NCBI RefSeq assembly: GCF_001183605.1
Contig: NZ_LFXJ01000010.1
Span: 607,891 to 671,890 of the forward strand
Length of the DNA: 64,000 nt
Direction of reading: 5' to 3'
DNA from: Lysinibacillus xylanilyticus
Lineage (GTDB): Bacteria; Bacillota; Bacilli; Bacillales_A; Planococcaceae
The notes beneath the pieces are model-generated. The model was not told where the DNA came from and did no database searches. It saw only the letters and a list, made by a program, of their open reading frames with translations. Below are positions 13,736 through 23,814 of this stretch, in pieces (the first letter of the stretch is position 1; the number at the start of each line of letters is the position of its first letter). A program made the position numbers and the translations under genes.

Positions 13736-13859
13736 ATGATTGTTGATCTCCATTCTTGCTGGGCGCTTTGTTGCTGTCGCTTCGCTTTCGCGCAAAAAAA
13801 CATCTGCCGGCTTAAGTACAAAGCCGATTCCGGACGCAATTATGTCGAGGTATATTGAT
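13736..13859. repeat. Partial R1 (minus orientation) fused to partial R2 copy b
   Basis: 13741-13770 reads like the 3' arm of R1 in reverse (GCTGGGCGCTTT after a TTGAT...CC stretch). It runs on through GTCGCTTCGCTTTCGCGC. From about 13801 it joins a truncated R2 end: ACAAAGCCGATTCCGGACGC, then CAATTATGTCGAGG. The remnant shows two repeat families recombined or nested in one gap. Confidence 0.6.
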
Positions 13860-13866
13860 CAAAATG

Positions 13867-14000
13867 ACATCCCAACTTTTTAGTTTTATCGAAATACTTT
13901 CAGAAATTATCGACCAACTTTTTAGTTTTATCACTCAACTTTCACAATTTATCGACCAACTTTTAAATTTTATCACCCAACTTTTAATTTTTATCGACAT
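13867..14000. repeat. A/T-rich 21-bp tandem array (array 2)
   Basis: The trinucleotide ATC of the core TTATCGACCAACTTTT recurs at 13888, 13909, 13930, 13951, 13972 and 13993, exactly 21 bp apart. A diverged unit lies near 13869. The plus strand is open here (13855-14130) and would encode a heptad-like I-D-Q-L-F-S-F peptide. There is no ribosome site, and the frame also crosses the following terminator, so I treat it as non-coding repeat. The period equals that of array 1. Confidence 0.8.
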
Positions 14001-14018
14001 CCACCTTCCAAAGAGCAA

Positions 14019-14056
14019 AAAAGGATTCATACACAAAACTGTGTGTGAATCCTTTT
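14019..14056. terminator. Bidirectional terminator between array 2 and cls
   Basis: A 17-bp stem (14019-14035 with 14040-14056, one G-U pair) has A-rich and T-rich flanks on either side. It can end cls transcripts on the minus strand and any read-through from pyr on the plus strand. Confidence 0.8.
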
Positions 14057-14131
14057 ATTTTATTATGTCGCCGAGTCTTCACTCTCATGGAACCAATTCA
14101 TTTCAGGCTGTAAACATGTCTTTTTATTAAT

Positions 14132-15661
14132 TTACAGCAGAGGAGAAATGAGTCGCATAAGAGATTCAAGCATGCGCTTTTGAATACTCCGCTTTTGAAA
14201 TGACTCCCATGTAATTTCTATGGATTCTTTAAAATCTTGTTCAAAATCATTTTTTATATCTAAAACCGTTTTAGATTCATATAGGATCGCAATGATTTCA
14301 TAATTAAGCTCAAAACTACGAATATCCATATTTGCTGTACCAATTGATGCAACTTCATCATCAACAAGTACAATCTTGGCGTGCATAAAAGCATCTTTAT
14401 AAGAGTAAATAGAGACTCCCGCTTTTAGAAGCGGTGAAAAGTATGATTGGGATGCTTGATCACTAATGATGCTATCGCCTTTCCCAGGATATAATATGCG
14501 GACATCTACTCCAGATAAGGCACTCAAACGTAATAATGTTAATGTTTCCTGATCAGGAATGAAGTACGGAGTGGCAATCCAAATTGACTTTTTTGCAGAG
14601 CCCATAATTTTCAATAAAGCATTCCGAATACTTGTATCATCTGAGCTAGGTCCACTTGCAACAATTTGTACGGCACCTTCTGCCTGATGAATTCCTTGAC
14701 TTGGAAAGTATGTTCTATCCATAAATTGATTCCAAGAATGAGCATTTAAACGACTAGTGGCATAGAGAAAATCTTCTAAGAAAATGGCCTGCAGTTTATA
14801 TAATGCTTTTCCTTCTATTTTTAAATGACTATCACGCCAAATAGGAAACTTCTTCGACCGACCAAGATATTCATCCCCGACATTGAGTCCACCTGTAAAA
14901 CCAATTGTCCCATCTACAATAACAATCTTACGGTGGTTCCGATAATTTACGGTTTCTAATAGCCAAGGTGAAAGAATAGAATCAAATTCGACTACTTCAA
15001 TCCCAGAATCTTTCATTGGTTGTAAGAAACTGCTTCGTAATTTATTACTTCCGAGTCCATCGTAAAGAAAGCGTACGGTTATGCCAGATTCTGCTTTCCT
15101 TATTAAGGAATCTCGAATTTTTGTACCGATTTCATCTGATCGATAAATATAGTATTGAATATGAATATGATGTGTAGCATTTTCAATTGCTTGTATGATT
15201 TCAGTAAATGTTTCATCACCGTTTGTTAAGAGCTTTGTTGTTGTTTCATTCGCAGCAGGACCACCACCGAATTTTTGGATAACTTGTGTTAAATAGGTGG
15301 ATCGTTCATTTAAAGGGGACGAGACGTCTAAATTTAAACTTTTCCCTGCTAAAATCTCACGGAATAGCATTCTTTTCTCTTCTGAACGATGTAAATGTTT
15401 CTTTCTTCTCCAGCGACTTCTTCCGAAAAGTAAGTACAGAAGTACACCGATAATAGGGAGAATGGCTAGTACTAAAAACCAAGCCAATGTACTTTGCGGG
15501 GAACGGTTTTCAATAAAAATAACGAAGGAAATCCCAATTATTGTTATAGGCCACAGTATACCGATTAACGTATATAAGGAAATGAGGGACTTATTTAAGA
15601 CTATGAGTATAATTGCTGCAATTGTAAATACAAATAGTAATTGGACTACTCGATTTTTCAT
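14132..15661 (-). CDS. cls: Cardiolipin synthase (phospholipase D family)
   Basis: It joins two phosphatidylglycerol molecules to cardiolipin at the membrane. The 509-aa protein has two N-terminal membrane helices (about residues 6-60). Two HKD catalytic motifs follow: NHRKIVIVDGTIGFTGGLN (about residue 242) and MHAKIVLVDDEVASIGTANMD-type (about 422). This is the standard bacterial ClsA-like layout. It is a single gene on the minus strand with its own terminator. Confidence 0.95.
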   Translation of the reverse strand: MKNRVVQLLFVFTIAAIILIVLNKSLISLYTLIGILWPITIIGISFVIFIENRSPQSTLAWFLVLAILPIIGVLLYLLFGRSRWRRKKHLHRSEEKRMLFREILAGKSLNLDVSSPLNERSTYLTQVIQKFGGGPAANETTTKLLTNGDETFTEIIQAIENATHHIHIQYYIYRSDEIGTKIRDSLIRKAESGITVRFLYDGLGSNKLRSSFLQPMKDSGIEVVEFDSILSPWLLETVNYRNHRKIVIVDGTIGFTGGLNVGDEYLGRSKKFPIWRDSHLKIEGKALYKLQAIFLEDFLYATSRLNAHSWNQFMDRTYFPSQGIHQAEGAVQIVASGPSSDDTSIRNALLKIMGSAKKSIWIATPYFIPDQETLTLLRLSALSGVDVRILYPGKGDSIISDQASQSYFSPLLKAGVSIYSYKDAFMHAKIVLVDDEVASIGTANMDIRSFELNYEIIAILYESKTVLDIKNDFEQDFKESIEITWESFQKRSIQKRMLESLMRLISPLL

Positions 15662-16530
15662 ATGTACATTTTCACCTATTCTTTCTTATTTCTCATAAAA
15701 GCAAGATTGTACTTTAAAAAATTTTTGATAAAGTGTTTCTTTTTTTACAATATAGACATCCTCGCTTCAATATATATTGTTAGTAATATCGCTATTTGCA
15801 AACACTTCTTTATAAATATTCTCTAAAGTAAATCATGATTCTTTATTATTACCCATGAAATACTCCTTTGAGTTTAACTATTTATCTATGTTAATAGTCT
15901 TTTATTTAAAACTTTTAGAATATATTACCTTTATTTTTGCATATATTATTTGAAAAGGAAATTATTTTTTGGGAATGAATATAATCCAGAGGTACGTAAA
16001 TGATTAGGTAAAAAGAAATGAAATAATTACTTTTTCAGTATATCAATATTATTGTTAAATTTTTAGCACTTTAAACTAGAAAACTATTTGTTAAAAACAA
16101 TTATGAATAGTTTCAATATATTTAAATGAGAGTAAATGATTATTATCTGTTATATAAATATAATCAAGGTAATTAAATGGTGTTTTTTTATAAAGTAAGT
16201 ATATATAATTGTTATATTTAAATAACAAATATAGCGGAGCGTACATAGTAAGTTGAAAAAAGGACTAACAATTCAGTAAAGAAAAAATAAAGTTTATAAA
16301 ATTATTTTGTAAAGATGTACAGGGTAAATTTATCATATCTTCTTAATATTTAGAAAAATTTACTTGATTTAATGTATTGATTCTAGATAAAATAATAGCA
16401 CGGTTAATTTTCAGATAATTCAATCGATATTTAGTTGTCTGAAAAAGTAAAAAGAATATGAAAGGTGTTTACAAATATTAATGGAGGTGTAAATAAACTT
16501 TTCAAAAAATATAATTCTGAAATAAATTTA
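15662..16530. other. Very A/T-rich gene-free region
   Basis: About 870 bp upstream of both cls (minus) and the first opp operon (plus). It is strongly A/T-rich with many short T and A runs and no ORF with a credible start. I see no RNA gene. It presumably holds the divergent promoters, but I cannot choose between many TATAAT-like matches. Confidence 0.5.
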
Positions 16531-16795
16531 AACTTCTTTCAGCAATTATTTTCTTTACCGAAAGCGTAGCGACAGGTACAAATCTCTTTTGTAACGTAAG
16601 TGAAGCGGCAGTTACAGAAGTCTCCCACCCTATAGGTGGTGAGATGAATACGGTTTTAAGTCACTCTTCAGTGGGTGTCCGAACAACCGCTGAAAGAAGT
16701 TAAAGCCTCCGACGTATGTCACAGAATCGGAAAGGAGTTCTTTGTGTTTACACAAAGCCGATTCCGGACGCAATTATGCAGATGCAAAATTAATA
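16531..16795 (+). repeat. R2 repeat copy c, in the oppD1 leader
   Basis: The fullest R2 copy. AACTTCTTTCAGC (16531-16543) is the exact inverted match of GCTGAAAGAAGTT (16689-16701). Between them lie TCCCACC...GGTGGTGAGA and a stretch absent from copy d. After the right arm come AAAGCCTCC, ATGTCAC, a hairpin ending CCGATTCC, and GGACGCAATTATGC. It abuts the oppD1 ribosome site, so it lies in the leader transcript. Confidence 0.75.
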
Positions 16796-16846
16796 GATAA
16801 GTATAATTATTTTTCAGATTATTTAATAAAGGAGGGGGGAGATTGT

Positions 16847-17860
16847 TTGAATACAGCAAATGACCTTTTAACAATTAGAAATCTAACTACAAGTTTCCGC
16901 ATCAAAGAAACATACCACGCTGCTGTAGAGGATGTCTCACTTTCGCTTAAAAAGAATGAAGTATTAGCAATCGTTGGCGAATCGGGTTGTGGTAAAAGTA
17001 CATTAGCGACTTCCATTGTTGGCTTGTACAATACTGTAAATACAAAAGTTACAGGTGAAATCTTCTATAATAATCAAAATTTAACGCAACTAAATGACGA
17101 ACAATTTAATAGTTTACGTGGTAATCATATTGGTTTTATTTTTCAGGATCCTCTTTCAGCTCTTAATCCATTAATGCGGATTGGAGAACAAATTGCAGAG
17201 GGGCTAATGTATCATACAAAGCTCTCAAAACAACAGCGCCAGGAGAGAGTATTAGAATTATTGAATCAAGTAGGCATCACTAAACCAGAGCGTGTGGCCA
17301 AACAATTCCCACATCAATTGTCCGGGGGAATGAGGCAACGTGTCGTTATTGCCATTGCGTTGTCGTGTAAACCCTCTATTTTAATTGCGGATGAGCCGAC
17401 AACAGCTTTAGATGTAACGATCCAAGCTCAAATACTTGATCTACTAAAAGTACTACAGTCAGAAACTGAAACAGGTATTATCTTAATTACCCATGATTTA
17501 GGCGTTGTGGCGGAAATTGCTGATCGAGTTGCAGTGATGTATGCAGGTGAAGTAGTAGAAGAAGCACCTGTCCAGGAATTGTTTACTAATGCAAAACATC
17601 CTTACACTCGTTCTTTATTGAATTCTATTCCGCAAACACATAGTGAAAATGAAAGACTTGAAGTTATTCAAGGTATGGTGCCATCGCTGATGAATTTACC
17701 TCGGGAAGGCTGCCGATTTTCAGCGCGAATACCGTGGATTGATGCATCTGCACATGAAAGAAACCCACAATTACATGAAATTGCACCAGGACATTTTGTT
17801 AGATGTACCTGCTGGAAACACTTTCATTTAGAAGGTGAAGAAGGAGGCGGGACTGTATGA
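16847..17860 (+). CDS. oppD: Oligopeptide ABC transporter ATP-binding protein (operon 1, OppD-type)
   Basis: An ATPase that powers peptide uptake. Walker A is GESGCGKST, the signature is LSGGMRQR and Walker B is [12 protein letters not shown]. The C-terminal oligopeptide/dipeptide extension is present, but two of the cysteines that usually follow GCRF are replaced ([12 protein letters not shown]). I place the start at TTG 16847, preceded by GGAGGGGGG (16831-16839), giving 337 aa. The longer open frame from 16742 only translates repeat R2c. It overlaps oppF by 4 nt. Confidence 0.9.
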   Translation: MNTANDLLTIRNLTTSFRIKETYHAAVEDVSLSLKKNEVLAIVGESGCGKSTLATSIVGLYNTVNTKVTGEIFYNNQNLTQLNDEQFNSLRGNHIGFIFQDPLSALNPLMRIGEQIAEGLMYHTKLSKQQRQERVLELLNQVGITKPERVAKQFPHQLSGGMRQRVVIAIALSCKPSILIADEPTTALDVTIQAQILDLLKVLQSETETGIILITHDLGVVAEIADRVAVMYAGEVVEEAPVQELFTNAKHPYTRSLLNSIPQTHSENERLEVIQGMVPSLMNLPREGCRFSARIPWIDASAHERNPQLHEIAPGHFVRCTCWKHFHLEGEEGGGTV

Positions 17861-18804
17861 GCTTTATGCAAATTAGCGATTTAAACGTTCATTATCCAAT
17901 TCGAGGAGGCTTTTTTAATACAGTAATCGATAAGGTATATGCGGTTGATGGTGTCACAATGGAGTTTGAAAAAGGGAAAACATACGGTTTAGTAGGAGAA
18001 TCAGGTTCTGGAAAATCGACAACAGGGAAGGCCATTATAGGTCTAGAAAAGATCACCTCGGGTCAAATTTTCTATGAAGGTGAGAATGTTACAAACCAGC
18101 GCAGAAAACGTGATTCAGCATATAACAAAGATATTCAAATGATTTTTCAAGATTCCCATTCAAGTATGAATCCTAGAAAACGTGTATTAGACATTTTAGC
18201 AGAGCCTCTTCGAAATTTTATGAAGCTTAGTGATCAAGAGGAACGTAAGCGCATTAAAGAGTTATTAGCGATAGTAGGTATGTCTGAAGATGTATTGTTA
18301 AAGTATCCACATGAATTTTCAGGTGGTCAAAAGCAACGTCTTGGAATCGCGCGTGCGGTTGCTTGTAATCCAAAAATGATTATTGCAGATGAGCCTGTAT
18401 CTGCCCTAGATTTATCTGTACAAGCTCAAGTGCTCAATTTCATGAAAGACATTCAGAATGAATTTGGGCTTAGTTATTTATTTATTTCACATGACCTTGG
18501 TGTCGTGAAGCATATGTGTGATCACATAGCTATCATGTACAAAGGGCGCTTTGTTGAAACAGGCACTCGAAATGACATATACATGAATCCACAACATATT
18601 TATACAAAGCGTCTGTTATCAGCTATTCCAAATATTGAGCCAGAAACACGTTCGGAGCGTAAAATAACACGTCAAGATGTCGAGGCCAATTATCAAAAAG
18701 AACAGCATAAATATTATGACGAGCATGGTAAAGTATACCCATTAAAATCCATCTCGGATACGCATAAAGTAGCGATGTCTGACATTGAACGGGAGGGTAT
18801 ATAA
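17857..18804 (+). CDS. oppF: Oligopeptide ABC transporter ATP-binding protein (operon 1, OppF-type)
   Basis: The second ATPase of the transporter. Walker A is GESGSGKST, the signature is FSGGQKQR and Walker B is MIIADEPVSALD. It has 315 aa. The N-terminal RGGFFNTVIDKVYAVDGV context is typical of OppF rather than OppD. It is coupled to oppD (ATGA) and ends 1 nt before oppB. Confidence 0.92.
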   Translation: MSFMQISDLNVHYPIRGGFFNTVIDKVYAVDGVTMEFEKGKTYGLVGESGSGKSTTGKAIIGLEKITSGQIFYEGENVTNQRRKRDSAYNKDIQMIFQDSHSSMNPRKRVLDILAEPLRNFMKLSDQEERKRIKELLAIVGMSEDVLLKYPHEFSGGQKQRLGIARAVACNPKMIIADEPVSALDLSVQAQVLNFMKDIQNEFGLSYLFISHDLGVVKHMCDHIAIMYKGRFVETGTRNDIYMNPQHIYTKRLLSAIPNIEPETRSERKITRQDVEANYQKEQHKYYDEHGKVYPLKSISDTHKVAMSDIEREGI

Positions 18805-18805
18805 A

Positions 18806-19768
18806 ATGTGGAAAACAATTGTTAGACGTGTATTAGTGATGATTCCTCAGCTTTTCGTATTAAGTCTTTTAATCTTCATATTGGCAAAACTAATGCCAGG
18901 AGATCCATTTACAGGGCTTATTACACCAGAGACAGATCCTGCAAGGCTTGAGGAGCTTCGTATACAAGCAGGTTTCTATGACCCTTGGTATGTTCAGTAT
19001 TACCACTGGATTACAAACGCTTTTCAAGGTGATTTTGGACGAAGCTATACATATAAAATTGCAGTGTCCACACTTATTGGTGAGCGCGGATTAAATACAT
19101 TCTGGCTTTCTTTACTCAGTGCAATTTTTGTATATTTGATTGCGATTCCACTTGGGGTGTTGGCAGGTCGCTATCAAGATTCATTATTAGATAAATCTAT
19201 CACTCTATATAGTTTTATTAGTTATGCCATTCCAACTTTTGTATTATCACTAATTTTCGTTTTTATTTTTGGCTATAAACTCATGTGGTTCCCAACTAGC
19301 GGGACAGTTGATGTAGGGGCTGATCCAGGTACAATGGCATATTATTGGAGTAAAATCTATCATTTGCTACTACCTGCTATTACGTATGCTATTTTAGGTA
19401 CAACTGCTATTATTCAATATTTACGCTCAGAAATAATAGATGCAAAAACACAGGATTATGTGAAAACAGCTCGAAGCAAAGGTGTCCCAATGCGAAAAAT
19501 CTACACGAGACATATTTTCCGTAATTCCTTACTACCAATCGCAGCTTTTTTAGGGTTTACAATAACAGGTTTATTAGGTGGCTCTATTTTCATTGAAACA
19601 ATTTTCGGTTTCCCGGGAATGGGTCAGTTGTTTATCCATTCGATTATGAGTCGAGATTATAGTGTTATTACGTCACTAGTTATGCTTTATGGCTTCTTAA
19701 CATTATTAGGTAGTCTACTGTCTGATATTATTATGAGCATTGTTGATCCACGTATCCGCATAGACTAA
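18806..19768 (+). CDS. oppB: Oligopeptide ABC transporter permease (operon 1, OppB-type)
   Basis: Membrane component with six hydrophobic segments. The EAA-type cytoplasmic loop is visible as YVKTARSKGVPMRKIYTRH (about residue 215). GGGAGGG at 18791-18797 places the start at ATG 18806, giving 320 aa; a TTG at 18785 overlaps oppF and lacks a ribosome site. B-type permeases begin with a short cytoplasmic arm as here. Confidence 0.92.
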   Translation: MWKTIVRRVLVMIPQLFVLSLLIFILAKLMPGDPFTGLITPETDPARLEELRIQAGFYDPWYVQYYHWITNAFQGDFGRSYTYKIAVSTLIGERGLNTFWLSLLSAIFVYLIAIPLGVLAGRYQDSLLDKSITLYSFISYAIPTFVLSLIFVFIFGYKLMWFPTSGTVDVGADPGTMAYYWSKIYHLLLPAITYAILGTTAIIQYLRSEIIDAKTQDYVKTARSKGVPMRKIYTRHIFRNSLLPIAAFLGFTITGLLGGSIFIETIFGFPGMGQLFIHSIMSRDYSVITSLVMLYGFLTLLGSLLSDIIMSIVDPRIRID

Positions 19769-19803
19769 CTACTAAAATAATGTTTAAGGAGAGGTGATTT
19801 CAA

Positions 19804-20706
19804 ATGGAACAACACAATAATGAAATAGTCAAATTTGATAACTCTCCGCCGACGGGAATACAAGTCGTTTTACGAGAGTTTAAAAAAGATAAAGTAGCAA
19901 TGCTGTCCTTTTTCGGGATAACGTTACTTATTGTTGTAATATTAGTCGCTTCAATGTTTTTAAATCAAGAAGAAATATTAAAGATTAAACTGTTAGAGCG
20001 TTTCACTGAGCCAGGTGTAAATGGTTATAGACTTGGGGCAGATGAAGCAGGTCGTGATATGCTTGGACAGCTAGTGATAGGAGCAAAGAATTCGATATTA
20101 ATTGCTTTTGCCATTACTATCATTACTAGTGTTGCTGGGATAGCTCTTGGCATTATCATGGGTTATTACGGAGGATTTATTGATAATTTGTTTATGCGAA
20201 TTATTGATTTCTTTATAACATTACCTAGTCTAATGATTATTATTGTTTTTGTAACTATAATACCAAAATATGGTGTTCTTGAATTGATATTGATCATAAG
20301 TTTATTTCAATGGATGAGCACCGCGCGTTTAGTTCGAAGTAAAGCCCTATCGGAGGGGAAAAGAGATTATGTAAATGCGTCTAAAACAATGGGGACTAGT
20401 AATCTCGCTATTATGTTTAAAGGGATTTTACCAAATTTAAGTTCTATTTTGATAGTTGAAGTAACTTTGAACTTTGCTGGTAATGTCGGTATTGAGACGG
20501 GGTTGTCCTTCTTAGGGTTTGGTTTACCGCCATCAACTCCGAGCTTAGGAACTCTTGTAAACTATGCAACAAATCCTTTAGTACTTTCAACAAAATGGTG
20601 GGTATGGTTGCCCGCATCAATATTAATTTTAATCTTGATGCTTGGTATAAATTATGTCGGTCAAGCACTTCGTCGTGCAGCTGACGCAAAACAAAGAATG
20701 GGATAA
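19804..20706 (+). CDS. oppC: Oligopeptide ABC transporter permease (operon 1, OppC-type)
   Basis: The second membrane component (300 aa). It has an N-terminal cytoplasmic arm, a first membrane segment at about residues 38-58 and GADEAGRDMLGQLVIGAKNS-type periplasmic sequence (family GTDxxGRDxxSR). The EAA loop YVNASKTMGTSNLAIMFKG is near residue 190. AAGGAGAGGTG lies upstream of the ATG. Confidence 0.92.
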   Translation: MEQHNNEIVKFDNSPPTGIQVVLREFKKDKVAMLSFFGITLLIVVILVASMFLNQEEILKIKLLERFTEPGVNGYRLGADEAGRDMLGQLVIGAKNSILIAFAITIITSVAGIALGIIMGYYGGFIDNLFMRIIDFFITLPSLMIIIVFVTIIPKYGVLELILIISLFQWMSTARLVRSKALSEGKRDYVNASKTMGTSNLAIMFKGILPNLSSILIVEVTLNFAGNVGIETGLSFLGFGLPPSTPSLGTLVNYATNPLVLSTKWWVWLPASILILILMLGINYVGQALRRAADAKQRMG

Positions 20707-20721
20707 AGGGGAGGATTTACT

Positions 20722-22539
20722 ATGAAAAAAAATTGGTTATTACTATCAGTTGTTTTGGCAGTGATGTTTGTATTGGCAGCCTGCAATAACGATGGTAAAG
20801 ATGCTGCAAAAACGGAAGATGGCAAGAAAGATAAACCGGAACAATCAGAAGAAAATAAAGTGGATACAACTACGCTTCCTATGGAAATTACAAACGAAGG
20901 GGATGTTATTAAAGGTGGTACTTTAAGGGTAGGTCTTGTAACAGATACGCCTTTTAAAGGGATTTTCTCTTGGGAATTATATGACGATGCCTACGATTCA
21001 GAAATAATGAAATACACAACAAATAATCTTTTTGCAACGGATGGAGATTTCTTGATAACTGATAAAGGTATTGGGAAATTAGATGTTGATAAGGACAATA
21101 AAAAGGCGAAGATTACTATTCAAGGCGACGTTAAGTGGTCTGACGGTCAACCTTTGACAGCTGAAGACTTAATTTATCCATACGAAATTATTGGTCACCC
21201 TGATTACGAGGGAGTACGCTATGACGACGATTTCAAAAATATTGTTGGTGCAGAAGAATATCATGATGGAAAAGCAGAGACAATTTCTGGTATTAAAAAA
21301 ATTGACGAAAAATCTATTGAAATTACGTTCAAGAAAGTGTCACCGGCTATTTATTCAGGTGGTGATGGACTATGGGGTTATGCAGCACCGAAGCATCAGC
21401 TAGCGTCAATCCCAGTTAAAGATGCCCTAATTGCTTCAGATGCAGTTCGTAAAAATCCTGTAACACTTGGCGCATTTAAATTTGACAAGATTAAAAATGG
21501 AGAGTCTGTTCAGCTTGTAGCAAATGAATACTACTATCAAGGTAAACCAAAGGTAGATAAAGTGGTTATCGAAGTTGTTCCTTCAAGTTCAATCGGTGAA
21601 GCTATGAAATCGGGAAAATATGATATCGCAACTTCGTTCCCAACGAATCAATATGATAGTTTGAAAGGTCTTTCAAATGTAGCGATTCTAGGTCGTCCTG
21701 AGTTAGCCTATTCTTATTTAGGGTTTAAAGTAGGGAAATACGATAAAGCAAATCGTAAAAATATTTTTAATGAGAAATCAAAAATGAATGATGTTAATTT
21801 ACGTCAAGCGATTGGCTATGCGATGGATATTGAATCTGTTGGAGAAAAATTCTATCAAGGTCTACGTGTAAGAGCAAATTCATTAATTCCGCCAGTGTTT
21901 GCATCTTACTATGATGGCACGTTAGAGGGTTATCACTATGATTCCGAAAAGGCTAAGGAATTACTGGATAAAGCTGGCTATAAAGATGTAGATGGAGACG
22001 GAATCCGTGAAGATAAAGACGGCAAGAAATTCTCTATTCGATTAGCTGCAATGGCTGGTTCAGATACAGATGAAGCGATTGTAGAATACTACCGCCAGAA
22101 CTGGAAAGAAGTTGGCTTAGATGTGCAATTAACAACTGGCCGTCTTATCGAATTCAATGCTTTCTACGATAAAGTAAAAGCCGATGACCCAGAAATCGAT
22201 ATGTTTATGGCTGCATGGGGAACAGGTACAAATCCATCACCGGTAGGTTTATATAGTGAGGGTGCAGAATTTAACATGAGTCGTTACGTTGCTGCTGATT
22301 TAACAACAATGTTAGAAGACATTGATTCAGCAAAAGCAATGGATCCAAAATATCGTTCAGAAGCATTCCGTACATGGCAAGAATATATGAGTAAAACAGC
22401 AACAACAATACCAACGATGTTCCGTACGGAAATCATTCCAGTAAATAAACGTGTGAAAAATTACAATGTTGATTATGCAAATGATACACAAGACCATCTT
22501 CAAACTATTGAATTAACAGCAGACGCTCCAATAAAATAA
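20722..22539 (+). CDS. oppA: Peptide-binding lipoprotein (operon 1, OppA-type)
   Basis: The solute-binding protein of the transporter, anchored outside the membrane. A lipoprotein signal peptide ends in the lipobox LAAC with Cys21. A charged, Lys/Asp/Glu-rich linker follows, then an SBP family 5 domain (KGGTLRVGL, VKWSDGQPLTAEDLIY). At 605 aa it is longer than OppA2. The order D-F-B-C-A, with the binding protein last, is the reverse of operon 2. Peptide length preference cannot be read. Confidence 0.9.
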   Translation: MKKNWLLLSVVLAVMFVLAACNNDGKDAAKTEDGKKDKPEQSEENKVDTTTLPMEITNEGDVIKGGTLRVGLVTDTPFKGIFSWELYDDAYDSEIMKYTTNNLFATDGDFLITDKGIGKLDVDKDNKKAKITIQGDVKWSDGQPLTAEDLIYPYEIIGHPDYEGVRYDDDFKNIVGAEEYHDGKAETISGIKKIDEKSIEITFKKVSPAIYSGGDGLWGYAAPKHQLASIPVKDALIASDAVRKNPVTLGAFKFDKIKNGESVQLVANEYYYQGKPKVDKVVIEVVPSSSIGEAMKSGKYDIATSFPTNQYDSLKGLSNVAILGRPELAYSYLGFKVGKYDKANRKNIFNEKSKMNDVNLRQAIGYAMDIESVGEKFYQGLRVRANSLIPPVFASYYDGTLEGYHYDSEKAKELLDKAGYKDVDGDGIREDKDGKKFSIRLAAMAGSDTDEAIVEYYRQNWKEVGLDVQLTTGRLIEFNAFYDKVKADDPEIDMFMAAWGTGTNPSPVGLYSEGAEFNMSRYVAADLTTMLEDIDSAKAMDPKYRSEAFRTWQEYMSKTATTIPTMFRTEIIPVNKRVKNYNVDYANDTQDHLQTIELTADAPIK

Positions 22540-22550
22540 GCTATTCAGAA

Positions 22551-22592
22551 AAAAACAGTCTTTCTTCATATATGGGGAGAAAGACTGTTTTT
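22551..22592 (+). terminator. Terminator of opp operon 1
   Basis: A perfect 15-bp stem (AAAAACAGTCTTTCT 22551-22565 with 22578-22592) ends in a T run, just after oppA1. Confidence 0.88.
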
Positions 22593-22626
22593 CATAACTA
22601 TACGCTCTTCGCCAGAGGTAGGGGAG

Positions 22627-22835
22627 ATATTAGTTAAAGCGTGTGCCATGTATATAGGTTGATTAGAGACTCCCTGAGGATTAATCACGATTACCTTGAA
22701 GCGAGCAGAGGTAAGGTATCATATCGTGTGATAATGCCTTCTAGAACAATGCCACAAGTTTCTCATCGCAATCCTAGGAAAGAAACACTCAGGTCGGAAA
22801 GAAATCAACTCTTTGTTATTAGTACGAGCTTTCTT
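22627..22835 (+). repeat. Degenerate R1 copy (h) between the two opp operons
   Basis: GCCATGTATATAGGTTGATT at 22643 matches the R1 lead-in GCAATGTATATAAGTTGATT at 39555. GACTCCCTGAGGAT (22668-22681), then GGAAAGAAACACTCAGGTCG and GAAATCAAC, follow in R1 order. The open frame 22641-22883 across it has no ribosome site and ends inside the next terminator. I call it repeat, not gene. Confidence 0.6.
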
Positions 22836-22843
22836 CATACAAA

Positions 22844-22879
22844 AAATCCACCCACTGGAAAATACCAATGGATGGATTT
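22844..22879 (-). terminator. Terminator of opp operon 2
   Basis: A 15-bp stem with G-U pairs (22844-22858 with 22865-22879). Read on the minus strand it is followed by a T6 run. It lies 9 bp past the oppF2 stop. Confidence 0.82.
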
Positions 22880-22887
22880 ATAAGTTA

Positions 22888-23814
22888 TTATCGATTAGCA
22901 ACCCAAGTTTTCACAAGATCTGCAGTACCATAAACGTAATGCTGATCGCTAACTTCATGGTATGATGCGCTATCGTCAACTTCTGTATGCTTGTACGGAA
23001 TACGTTGACGGTGTTTTTCTGACATTGGGTCAGGAAGTGGAATTGCTGATAATAATGATTTTGTATACGGATGAACAGGGTGATTATAAATATCATCTGC
23101 TTTACCGATTTCCATGATTTTACCTCGGTACATAACAGCGATACGGTCACTGATATACTTAACCATTGATAAGTCATGGGCAATGAAAAGATATGTTAAG
23201 CCACGTTCTTTTTGCAGTTCTTTTAATAAGTTAACAACTTGCGCTTGAATCGAAACGTCAAGTGCAGAAATAGGTTCATCGGCGATAATAAACTTTGGAT
23301 CTAAGCTTAGTGCACGAGCAATTCCAATACGTTGACGTTGACCGCCAGAGAATTCGTGTGCATAACGGTTTGCGTGCTCTTTATTTAAGCCAACAGCCTC
23401 TAACAGTTGATTAACTTTTTCACGACGCTCTTTTTTATCTTTGTAAAGACCGTGAATCGTAAAGCCTTCACTAATGATTTCTCCAGCCGTCATACGCGGG
23501 TTTAATGAAGCATATGGATCTTGGAAAATCATTTGCATTTGACGATTAAATTTCTTTAATTCATTTTTAGATTTTTTCCCATGGATGCTCTCACCATCGA
23601 AGATAATTTCCCCACCTGTAATGTCGTACAGGCGAATAATTGAACGACCAGTTGTTGATTTACCACAGCCTGATTCTCCAACAAGACCGAGTGTTTCTCC
23701 TTCGTATACATCGAAGCTAATACCGTCGACAGCTTTAATAGGGTTACTTTCTGAACCGAAATGCTGCTTTAAATTTTTAATTTCAAGAACTTTTTTTACG
23801 CCCGATTTAGTCAT
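22888..23814 (-). CDS. oppF: Oligopeptide ABC transporter ATP-binding protein (operon 2, OppF-type)
   Basis: Walker [10 protein letters not shown], signature FSGGQRQR and Walker [13 protein letters not shown] are intact. The Q-loop segment is [15 protein letters not shown]. 308 aa. It is last in operon 2, overlapping oppD2 by 8 nt, with AAAGGAGG inside the end of oppD2. It is distinct in sequence from OppF1, so the operons are not a recent duplication. Confidence 0.92.
   Translation of the reverse strand: MTKSGVKKVLEIKNLKQHFGSESNPIKAVDGISFDVYEGETLGLVGESGCGKSTTGRSIIRLYDITGGEIIFDGESIHGKKSKNELKKFNRQMQMIFQDPYASLNPRMTAGEIISEGFTIHGLYKDKKERREKVNQLLEAVGLNKEHANRYAHEFSGGQRQRIGIARALSLDPKFIIADEPISALDVSIQAQVVNLLKELQKERGLTYLFIAHDLSMVKYISDRIAVMYRGKIMEIGKADDIYNHPVHPYTKSLLSAIPLPDPMSEKHRQRIPYKHTEVDDSASYHEVSDQHYVYGTADLVKTWVANR

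Noticed and set aside
13855-14130. 91-codon frame encoding a heptad-like repeat peptide
   Set aside because: It is a by-product of a 21-bp (seven-codon) repeat, lacks a ribosome site and reads through a terminator hairpin.
16742-16846. N-terminal extension of OppD1
   Set aside because: The codons lie in repeat R2c; a strong ribosome site directs the TTG at 16847.
22641-22883. 80-codon plus-strand frame between the opp operons
   Set aside because: It has no ribosome site, its body is a degenerate R1 copy, and it ends in the terminator of operon 2.
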